Under the pieces are notes generated by a model that worked only from the letters and a program-made list of their open reading frames with translations, was not told where the DNA came from and made no database searches. Shown here in pieces: positions 50,925 through 61,800 of a stretch of 64,000 nucleotides of DNA; the first letter of the stretch is position 1; the number at the start of each line of letters is the position of its first letter. A program made the translations under genes and the position numbers. The DNA is from Leptidea sinapis (lineage: Eukaryota > Arthropoda > Insecta > Lepidoptera > Pieridae): contig NC_066292.1 in NCBI RefSeq assembly GCF_905404315.1, positions 8,990,001 through 9,054,000 of the forward strand. The letters run 5' to 3'.

Positions 50925-53910
50925 ACGGCTTATCTTCTAGTCATCAGCTGGGCGGATTTTTTTTTCTTGCGCGACGCTCGGACTGTGCGGATCGCTCTCG
51001 GTGTTTTTGTTCTATTATAAAGGATTACTGTCATTTAATTGTTATGAAATATCGCTAAAACTGGACCTTAAGTGTTATTACACCTGTGTAATATAGATAA
51101 CTGTTTAAAATTAGTGAAATAAGTGTTTATCAAACGTTTTTATAAGTAATAAGAAGTGCCGTGACAAGTACAACTCAAGCGTACTTATTCGTGCAATATC
51201 GACATAAATAATCATAAATTTGAATAAGCTTGTGTTAATGTCTTTAAGCATAATAGGCATTTATTTACATGTTGCATAGTGTATATTCCACCACAGACTG
51301 AACAAAATGAGTATATGTTATTGTTTACATTATTAGAAAAAATATGTTTTACATATAAAAACAACTTAGTATTGATTGGAGACTTTAATTTATATTAGTG
51401 CAATAGTTCTGTAAGCAATTACTTTGAATGTTTTATGACATTCTGTGAGTTCACTCAGTATAACTCAGTAAATAACTGTATAGGCAGACAATAGGATCTG
51501 GTGTTGAGCGCTCGCAGTGAGGAGTGTGTGAAGCTCCCGGATGAGGCGCTGCAACCGGTGGACGCGTACCACCCGCCACTTGCAGTGTGCGTCACACTCA
51601 GCGCGCGCTCTCCTCCGCCCTTGCCGCGGCCTTACCTCCCCGCGCTTACTTCATCTCCCGTACCCGGGTTTTCACGATGCTCTCAAACCCCGATACACAT
51701 TAAGCGTTGGAATTTCAATAAAGCCGATTTCACTAGGTTATATAATATGTTAAAATTAATAGACTGGGGTGAATTGTACTACGCATAAGATTTAAACATT
51801 ATACTCAACTCGTTTTATAGCAAAATTTATGAAGTATTTAACGACTGTGTCCCCACCAGAAAGGTACATTCATTAAAACATAAATATGTTTATCCGGTGT
51901 GGTATACCGCTGACATTATAAGGGCTATAAAACTTAAATACAGATTTCATAATATTTAATAATTGAGAAATTTGCGTAGTTATTATCAAAAATTTTCACG
52001 ATATAGGACAATAGATAAAATCAAAACTAAACGTGCACACGACCAATACTGTGACCGCGTGCAGGGAAATTTGGCCCTGGATCCAAAAGCCTTTTGGAAC
52101 TATATTAGATATAGAAAAGGTAATATGAACGAAAGAAAAATAATAAAAGACGGGAAAATGCTGTCTGTTTACGACTGTGCCGGAGAGTTCGCTAAGTTTT
52201 TTAAGTCGATGTATAATCCAGAGCCGGTCTTGCTGAGCGTGGCGGCGGTAAGCGCAGGTGTGACGGTGGAGTCAGCGGGTGCATGGACTCATTTAGAGCC
52301 CTTGTGTACCGACAATATCTTGAGCGCGCTCAAGTGCCTCCTGGATAAACGTTTCGTTGGGCCGGATGGCATTCCTGCTTTTATTTTTAAATATGTTAGA
52401 GATATATTAGTCAAACTTTTGTAACATATATTCAATGTATGTATTGAAGCTGCAATATATCCGGATTGGTGGAAACTCACTCGAGTTGTACCAGTGCCTA
52501 AAGGTAAAGGAGGTATTGAGACCAGCGACTATAGACCTGTTGCAGTGCTGAGTCTGACGCTAAGCACGGATTTCGTCCTGGACGGGGGACAAGTGGACGT
52601 GGCTTACTTCGATTTTAAAAAAGCATTCGATACGGTAGACAACGATGTTCTGTTAAATAAGCTGGCGTGTGTAGGCTGCACTCTACATATTTTGGCGTTT
52701 TTTGCCAATTATTTATGTGATAGAAGTCAGTACGTTGACTGTAACGGATATTATTCATAGCCCTATGCCACAAACTCAGGTGTCAGTCAGGGTAGTAATT
52801 TAGGGCCATTACTATTTATTTTGATGATAAATGATCTACCCCAAGTAGTTACAAAGTCAACACCATTGATATTCGCAGATGATTTAAAATTAGTTTACAA
52901 AATGGAAAACAAAAACTATGAGCCACTTCAACAGGATATAAACAACGTTCTAAAGTGGAGCATAGAAAATAAACTATATTTTAACACAAGTAAGTGTTCA
53001 ATATTCCACATCATCATCCATATCATATGGAAGGAAACTTACTTGAAAGGGTGACTGAGGTCAGAGACTTAGGAGTGTGTTTTACAGCTGACTTGATCTT
53101 TAGGACCCATATTATTGATATTTGTAGGAAAGCATATCGTAACTTAGGTTTGATGTTACGGCTAGCAAATCAATTTACAAATATCGGGGCTTTGAGAGCA
53201 TTGTAGGATGCACTTGTTAGAAGCTATTTGGAATGTAATTCTACAATCTGATCTCCCCATGAGGCTAAATATAAATTTATGCTTGAACGTATACAGAATA
53301 AGTTCCTTAGATTAATGTATCTCAAGCAGTTTGGGGTATACCCGGGCTACCCATTATTGTATCCTACTTTGTTTCTGTTAGGCATGGTGGGTTATTAAAA
53401 AAATTATTTTGGATGAAGGAATTTTGAAGGAATGAATGGTTAGAAGAGAAGTCCCTTTAGCTGTGTATTTACTAAAAGTAATTAGAGGTAAGATACACAG
53501 TCCTAGGCTCCTGGAGTCAGTACTGCTGTGTGTCCCTGATGAATACGTAAGACGGCGGCGGCCACCACCACTGCTGGTTGTGCCTCGTGCACGCACCAAC
53601 CTTCTGCAGTGCGCACCGCACACACGTGTGCTGCGGGTGCCCTCGCGATGTCCGAACACTAAGACCTGTTCTTGTATTCGAAAAGTGAACTCACTAGAGC
53701 TGCGTATTGTTTAGTTTGTATTCAATTTGAATAATATTATCTAGTTAATTATGTTTTTCTTTTACTAAATATGTTTTTCAATTATAGTATTGTGTATAAA
53801 ATTACACAATACTATATTATGGTCTATGCTCACTACTCTGTCGCATTATGTTAAACCTGTAATGATGGATGTAGTGTGGTTAAATAAATAAATAAATAAA
53901 CCTTGATCTG
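50925..53910 (+). mobile_element. decayed jockey/CR1-like LINE, internally deleted
   Basis: In order: a GC-richer 5' part (50950-51000), endonuclease remnant LIGDFN (51380), an open frame 51963-52424 with NLALDPKAFWNYIRYRKG and FVGPDGIPAFIFKYV, then VVPVPKGKGGIETSDYRPVA (motif 1), VDVAYFDFKKAFDTVDNDVL (motif A), GVSQGSNLGPLLFILMINDL (motif B) and IFADDLKLVYKM (motif C, FADD intact). A deletion joins YRPVAVLS directly to FVLDGGQVDVAY. The C-terminus is GC-rich. The 3' tail is (AAAT)n at 53883-53903. Many stops, so not functional. Confidence 0.75.
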
Positions 53911-54319
53911 GTAACAAAATGTTATTCTTATCAAGAAGTTACATTAATAAATATGTAAACAAATAAGGCTGAACTTACAGTAGTGCCTCTTCGTCACAAT
54001 AGAGCAAGGTCATGCTTTGGCTGTCGTAACACTAATGACAGGATTAGGTGTTACATTTCAAGCAAACGGACCAATTTCGCGAAAAAATTTAAAAATCCCC
54101 CCTTCTCTCAAGGCATAGTTATTCACGCGATTATCGCCAATTTCGTTGTAAAGTCAACTATCGTTGTCTTTCCTGCATACTTAAATTGTTTTTGCAAAAA
54201 CTACCCGAAGTGTACCTGTGTTCCCAAATATGCGTTTTCTTCTTCTTCGTTACACTCTTTACTTTACACGTTTATCACTAAGTAATATCTTTAGGGAAAG
54301 GTTTGCGAATAATTATAGT
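53911..54319. other. stretch without a recognised gene
   Basis: An open frame (53983-54285, plus) reads HNRARSCFGCRNTNDRI and on, without a recognisable domain. Probably chance. Confidence 0.2.
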
Positions 54320-54551
54320 TAAGGGAAGTACATATGGGCAGGGCACATATTTCGATGGACAGATGGCCGGTGGGAGATAAAAGTCCTCAAATGGCGACCA
54401 CCGGAAAACGAAGTGTTCGTGGGCCCCTCACAAGCTGGTAGACCGACGTTCTGGTCAAGATCGCTGGAATTGGTTGGATGAGGGCAGCGCCGAGTCATGG
54501 AAATTCTTAGGGGAGGCCTTTGTCCAGCAGTGGACATTTTCCGACTGATCA
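54320..54551 (+). mobile_element. family C (RTE-like) LINE 3' end
   Basis: Plus strand gives FRWTDGRWEIKVLKWRPPEN, then DVLVKIAGIGWMRAAPSHGN and a frameshifted FVQQW region. The fullest copy of the RTE-type C-terminus here. Confidence 0.6.
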
Positions 54552-55044
54552 AGAGGATAAGTAAACGAGGAAATTGTCATATGTTAATAATGTTTTTAAG
54601 TACTTGTAATATAATTAAGTAATTAATTGCATGTCGAGTTAGCCCGTAAATGGGGTATACGATGTTAAATAATATAAGCAATTAATGTGTAAATATACCA
54701 TAAGGTAATTCATTGTATACAACGTGGGCTTCCTATTAAATAAATAAATAAAAAAATGATAATGATGAAGCAAAGTACATTACTATCCAACTGGAAGTGA
54801 GTTAACGTGGAAGGCATAGTTTCATTCAAACGTTTGACAAATACATCTAACCTGGATTCAAGATAGTTGTGTGTGTGTTTGAAGTTGAAGTTTGTAATTG
54901 AGCTGAACTACGAACTGATTGAGCTCATCTGCTGCAGTAGCTACTGCTGTTTCTAAGAAGTTTCTACTGATAAGAGTCAACAGCATTATTACCTATCTTT
55001 AGTTTCAAAGCGATATTATGCCTAGAGACTTATTTTACCCGAAA
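54552..55044. other. stretch without a recognised gene
   Basis: An AAAT tetranucleotide run at 54737-54752 may be a LINE tail. 54890-54970 (CTGCTGCAGTAGCTACTGCT) is locally palindromic. Nothing else. Confidence 0.2.
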
Positions 55045-55395
55045 AATTCTTGTATATATACATATATATATTGTCCAATGATTTTCATAAAATTTAGTAT
55101 ACAGAGGATTCGGGGGTGATAAAAAAAAATAAAAAAGGCGATCTGGCTAGGTTTCAATTTAAAAAAAAATGTAGTTTTATCCTTGTTTTAACGAGAAACA
55201 GCTACAATAACATAAGAATATAAAGGTAAATTTCGCCACTATATACAAGACTATATAGCTCACATGGGACATTGGGTGATCCGTAAAGCAGAAGACCCCC
55301 GGTTGAACCCATTATTAGTTTTTTTTTGTTCAAGTTTTGTACATTCTTAAAAATCCGAGCAAGGCTCGGTCGTCCGAATATTTTATATTATTAAA
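55045..55395 (+). repeat. repeat with pol III-like A box and a 3' hairpin (copy of 37790-38140)
   Basis: Blocks shared with 37790-38140: GGTAAATTTCGCCACTATAT and GTTTTGTACATTCTTAA. TATAGCTCACATGG (A box) is present; the B box is eroded. The end carries CCGAGCAAGGCTCGG, then TCGTCCG. It sits 400 bases past the stop codon of the odorant receptor. Confidence 0.55.
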
Positions 55396-55774
55396 TAAAC
55401 TAACGCTGTGGCCACAGCATTGATGGCAAATGTTATATCACATTTATAATTAAATCTCATTTTATGTTGAGATGTTTTATTACAAATGGCTTTACAGAAT
55501 ATTTTGTAATTTCTTACGCCACTTCTTTTCTATCAGAGAGCGGTAATAATAAAAAAAACTTTTCTTTGTAGATCGACAACTTTTTACATTTTTTTTCATT
55601 TCGTTCGTGTGAATCAATTCGAGATAAGAAATGTATAGGCAGAGATATCTCAGAACTAAATAAATAAAACTTGGGTAAGGTTATATTTTATTAAGCATGT
55701 AGACTCAACGAGTAATCTAGTTAACATGAAAGTAATTATCCTCACGTGCAGTTGTACCGAAGTAATCTAGAATC

Positions 55775-55813
55775 TTAAAGCAGCGTGTAATAACTGTAAG
55801 CACCTTTTAGTAT
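55775..55813 (-). CDS. odorant receptor last exon with stop codon
   Basis: After acceptor AATTTCAG there are 12 codons, ILKGAYSYYTLL, then TAA at 55777-55775. Insect odorant receptors typically end in a tiny separate exon reading like I-L-K-x-S-Y-S-Y-x-x-L-L, and the phase 0 join to exon 4 fits. It is too short to appear as an open frame and was found by looking for this pattern on the minus strand. Confidence 0.87.
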   Translation of the reverse strand: MLKGAYSYYTLL

Positions 55814-58800
55814 CTGAAATTAACAAGTTGCAGGATTACTTAAGCAAAATGGCTGCAGCGTATATCTCCGTATGATAACATAAATGCTTCAAACTGAACG
55901 ATATTATGTTGCTTGAAATTTATTGAATTATTTATTATTTAAATTGCTTAAATGAGATAAGTGGATGTTTTTTAACGTTTGATATTATTTTATCAATGCC
56001 ATTTATTACAAATTTTAAGCATTAAATCAATTGGATATTTTTCACCATTTTATCATTATATTAAATAAGTATGTGCTTCCATCCTTTATAATAAACATAG
56101 TTTATTTAAATTTGCGAACGTTACTTGGCGATTTAGATCGCACAAGAAATCTTGATATCAAAGATTGTGTTGATTTTTTTATTTAACCATATACTTACAA
56201 CTATCGTAAAAACAAACATCGTTCCAGAGAGAAAAAACTTCTAAGGGAAATACAGCAAGTATATAAGTAAGCGAATCTATTGTTACTATAGCCAATTTTG
56301 ATTGAAAAGTCGTAAAAAGTCAGCTATGCTGTTTAGTCAGTATTTTCAACCTTTTGAGACAAATGCTCTTTCAATATCAACACAAACAAAGACTCTAATC
56401 GCACAGAGGTAGACACATATAACGAACTTCCGTTCACGATCCTGGCAAAGGTACTTGCATGCGTTCTTCCACTAGCATCATTTCCACTTTCCCTTTGAAA
56501 GAGAAGGCCAGATTGGCCTCAAAAAACTTGGTGTTGTCAGTAAGAGGACATAGTGCTTTACTTCAAGCCACTGCTTGTAATTAATTAATTTGGGGTCTCT
56601 ATGCAACAACAGTGCTCAGAGCCGGTAATCAGTGGTAATATCAGCAGCCAAATTCCACTCCATAACGTTCATATCTGGTATACCACAACTACGTCATTTA
56701 CTAGAAACTTTTTGCCACGCACAGCCACTCTGTGGAGTCACATGCAGCTGCTGTACTATCGGACCATCTGACATGGGGATCTTCAAGTTCAGTAATTGTT
56801 AAATCAACACCCCAGATGTCAGTAACCTCATGTACTTAGATACTTTAAATATCTCGGCTCTCTGGAGCTTATCGAGGAACGGCGACATTAACAATAAATG
56901 CCCAAACGTCTAATAAATGCTGCAACATAATATCAGGCTTCTTAGCAATAATAGTTTTGTTAGTGATGATAGTTCTGTCCTAGTTATTATATTGTTTGTT
57001 ATTATAATTATTAAAAGAATCATCGAATTACGAGAGGAACCTCAGCTAAACCAACCTCTCGTTCTCACTTATCTCCAAAGTATACTTACATTGATAAAAG
57101 TTGCAACAGTAAGGTTCGTAAAAGGCCCGGCGGTGAATTTAATTGTCTTTGACAGCTGTGACGTCAAAATGCATAATGTTTTCTGTTCTGGCGTTCGTTG
57201 GAGCCACCATTTGCTTTCGTATGGACCTCGAGACAAATCCAGGCTCTGAATAATAATGAATGCAATCACATTTTTATAGAAATGGAGGAAAAACGAGCTT
57301 GTGGGTCACCTGATGTTAGTTAGCAACGCTAGAGGAATCACTGGAGCGTTGCCGGCCTTTCGGAAAGGTGTGTTTTTATTAAGTGTCTTCCTGAAATACT
57401 ACAAATGGTAGCCCATTCCACAGCTTGGTTATTCATGGAAGAAAGTTCCTTAAAAACCGCACTGTGGTCCTCGCCCCACATCCAGATCGTGGGGAAAATA
57501 TTATCCTTTTTTGATATATGGGGCCAGACTTGCGATTTTCTAAAGCGCTAGAATGTGTAGTATTGACGTGCTATATTTATGACTCCCAGCTTCTTCTACG
57601 CTGATTTGTATTTGTCTTCCAAATGACCGTAGAATTGGAAATCGCATGAGATTTTAAGACTCAGTATTCCGATACTATAATGGAAATATTATCATAGAGC
57701 AATGATATTATGACATGTTTTTTTTTGTGGTAAAACCGCAAACTTGAGTCTTCTGGGAGTTAAATTGAACAAGGCTCATTTTACACCATTCCCCGACCTT
57801 CTCAAGAGAGGACTCGACAGGAGATACAAGTTTCTTACGGCACTGGTCGACGATTTCTTTTGCTGAGACCTGCATATTCCGTGTATGTACAGACTTTAGC
57901 TCTAATATTGTTGTCTGCATTGCAATGTATGTTGAGGATGTCCAACAAATCATTGACAAGTAGAAGAAACATTGTAGGAGAAAGCAAACCCTCAACCAAG
58001 ATCTGTATGCTGTGCCTAGTGAGGAAGCTGGTGGCTCCCTAGCATAAACTCTCGGGAAGCCCAAATGATGGATGTTTTGAGGGAAGCGCATTGTGCGAAA
58101 TGCCTTCGCAATTTATGCAGACCAACTGCTGGGCTTTTTTCCTGATTTCGTCGTCCATCTATCTGTTAGATATACCAGAAGATTGCCCGCCGACCAACCT
58201 TGGCGAAAGCTATACTGAAGTTTGTTGATCAGCTGATGACCACCAATAGCGAGCGGATAATTATGTCTTCCACGATTTTTGAGAGTAGTGAGGAAATAGC
58301 AATAGGCTTTTAGTTAGCCGGAACGAAACTGTCTCCTTTGTTTGGATCTAATGGGCAAAGTTTGACTACAGCCCTACTACCATAAGACACTTACGACTGA
58401 TTTCTATATTCAATTATTTTGTTGTATGTCAGTATAATTATATTTCTAGTTACGTGTAATGACGGGTTTATTGCTTGCTTGCAATGTTTTCTGAATAAGT
58501 ATTTTAGAACTGTTATTCTTACTGCATAGTACACATCATTGCTGTGCCAACAATACAAGAACAGCTGTGCAATACCGAAGGTGAGATACATCGATGTCAT
58601 CACTCGCTGCATTGTACTTGTCTCAACCTGTAACCAGCGATGAAATAGATAATTATACTATGCTAGTATATCCATAGAAAGACCAGAAGGCACCTTGCAT
58701 AATATTGAAAGGTGGCATTGATCTCATAAAAATTTCTAAAGTGCCACCAACTTAGTTAGACTTCCGACCAGAACGGCTTAGGCAAAGCTGTCGCAGCGAC

Positions 58801-61800
58801 AGTAATGCGCCGATAAGCGGATAGTATTATACTGTACTGAAATGAATGAACTAAAATTTGAGCACAAGGTAGCAGGGATGGTAATGCCACATCAGTGTTG
58901 CTCGGTGATAGCGGCCCTGCCATGTTTGCTCAAGCAATTTTGAACGATTTAAGTGAAACAGGCTACAAAAACGAACTTTCAAAGTACAGCCTATGGTAAA
59001 ATATTCCATAATTGATCGGTAAAATCTTTAAATCAATACAACAGCACAACTGTTAGGTATTGATTAACAAATGTGACTCACGCCAGAGTCGTACTACTCG
59101 GGACGCTGAGGCCATTGTGATAGGGCCGCTCTGGTCGGAAGTCTGCAGACCACAGCTGTGTCAGACGCCATTTTGAAGACGTCATCGTAATGGAAAGTTA
59201 TGTGAAACATGCAAATAAAATTCCGACATCTTTAAATGGAAATTCGAAATTAACCCCTAGCTGACGCTTTGATCTGAACAGATAAGTTATATTGTCGTGT
59301 TGACGGTTGACGTGAAAACTAGGACAAACACGCTCACATACTATCTTATAACACCAGAGGATCACAAGAGAATTTCTGATCTTCTTTAGTGCCGAATAAT
59401 CGTAGATATGAATTCGAAAATTGAAAACACATAGGTAAGTCAGGATCTAACTGAGAACTCCGTAGTAAGCGGTTAGTTGTCAATGGTTCTACCTGTTTTG
59501 CCACCAATGTTTTTGACGCTTAAAATTTTTATTTAAGTGTAATCCATTTTACCTAATGCGTTATTTACGTGTTACGGGTATTTTCTTCCCCAAAATATCG
59601 CGAAGCCTCCTTGGCGTTGCTTGGATTTAATTGTAGATCTCCGTTTTCGTTAGTGGTAGTAATATTTTTTTTACATTATTTTGCAACACCAGAGGAATCA
59701 CAGGAGCGTTGTCGGCCTTTGAGTAGGTTCTCCTTTTTTGGATCGGATGTACAACGGCTAAATTCCACGAGTTCGGGACTCTAACTTTTGAAAATAACGT
59801 GTGCTGGAATAAACGCGTTAGCTCCCACGTCAATTCAGAGCTCTGACTCCGTGGGATGGTGTTTTCATTCGTCGTCAAGAGTCGAGTTGGAGGCCAAAAG
59901 AGTGCATTAACAATCGGTGTTCTCTTTTGCCGCATAGGCCAGGGTGTCATTTCTCATTAGCAGCGGTGAAGGGGGAGGCTGGTTGAAAAAGAAAAAGACG
60001 CCCAGATTTTGCGTGTTCCAGTCGGGAAACTTGCTGCTAGCAGATTTTGACAACGTGCTTAGATTTCGCATTTCAATTTTGGTTTTGTCGCTTAAATAAT
60101 CTTGAGGCACGGTTGTATTTCCTCTTTTGAACTTTGCAGTTCAGATCCTTCGTGCCCAGCTCCATAACCCAGGTTCGATTCAAATGTTTTTACTCACCTG
60201 GGGTAAAATCTCTTTGAGGACCGCTGTCATATTGTGGTGGAGGGACCGAGGGATGGGCTCTAGCCCTCGACATTAACCTTTGCGAAACATAACTTTATTT
60301 ATTTATTATTTACAGTTAATGTAGATTGATGCAGCAACTGTTTTTATAATTATTATTCTTTTGATGTTTTTTTTCACTAACTCAAGCAAGCTGTACGAAT
60401 TGAGTGTATTTGACTCACTTGACATAGATTGTTAATAACATTTTGGAAAGCCCAATTTTACTATACTGGGGGTAAATGGTAACTAAGCTAAGTTTACAAT
60501 AATTTTTTTATATTCATAATAAGACTTCATAAAATAACATTTATCCATCGCTATCTGTTCATAAAATCAGCAACCTTTTAACTATTTCTATTGTCGACTA
60601 TAACAGCTGTGCATCTATGTGCGTGAATGCCCTGTTCACTTTTAAGCTTGTAGTTTTTTAGGTCGACCGCTTTACTAGTTTCTGATTTTTACACACAAGC
60701 ATAGAATTTCCTCATGGTGATTTCTATCGCTGTTCGTGCGTCGACCAAATGAACATATTATGAATTTGATAATCAAAAAGATATGGTTTTTAAACTGGTT
60801 GGTGGTGATGGGATCAAACAGGCATCTCCTGGGTGAGAGAAAATGGCCCTATTATTGTCGCCGACACTCTAAAGTCGCATATAACAATCTCCCATTATAT
60901 CAAAATATCTTACATCCATCTGATACGCCGTAGAACAGAGCATGACAGTTACTATAAACATATATAGCATCAATAGAGGCGAAGCGCAGGAATCATACAA
61001 GCTGGCATTACTGAAACATTAATTAATATATTAATAGTGAAGGAAATAGACAGTATAATAAAATTCTGTGGTTTATTTATTTGAGATTTCTTAATCACAA
61101 AAGTATTAATATTTATAAAAAAAATTATGGAAGATGCAATGACGTTCTTTAAAGTATGGAGGGTAGAGGCGAGGAGAATCATCTGTAAAAAATAAAAAAG
61201 TGTCCATCAAAATGCATTAAATTAGGGTGGCGCCACAGTAGCATCAAGGTAAATCTTAAAAGAAGCGCCAAATTTAAAATAATACTAATCACTCTAGCTA
61301 CACGTTTTCTCATAATAACTCGTTAAGGTTATATTTACTACATTATTTTGTACAACGTAAGTTGTTGAAATTTTCACTATTTAACTACTTGAGTCGACAC
61401 TCGACAGTAACATTAATTTGTTTAACTCGGCATTCGTTTACAATTATTGCTACATTCACCATACTTCATACCATACCCTGTGCCAGCACTGGTGTCATTG
61501 TGGAAGGTTTTTGAACTATTATTTACTACATAAGCTTAACTTTTTCAACTTTTCTCCCTTAAGAGTTGATACTCCTTGCCACTATCCTCCATACTATATA
61601 CATAAGAACGTCATTGGGAAGATGAAAAAAAGCAAGCGTAGGTACGGGTACTGAGTAACGACCGTTCCCAATACACTATCTATAGATAGAGATAAATTAC
61701 TACCTTATACTGTCAGTAATTAGCTATCAATAATCTGAAGTTGTCCCAATATACCCGATAAGTCATTCTTATCGCCTTATATTAGGACGCGTAAATTGCA

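Noticed and set aside
51501..51788. Pro-rich open frame as a host gene
   Set aside because: It lies between LINE endonuclease and reverse transcriptase remnants in the same orientation and is part of that element.
53436..53714. GC-rich open frames as host exons
   Set aside because: They follow the LINE reverse transcriptase and precede its AAAT tail, so they belong to the LINE C-terminus.
54890..55010. alternative last exon of the receptor
   Set aside because: The minus-strand translation lacks the receptor C-terminal pattern, which is found cleanly at 55775-55813.
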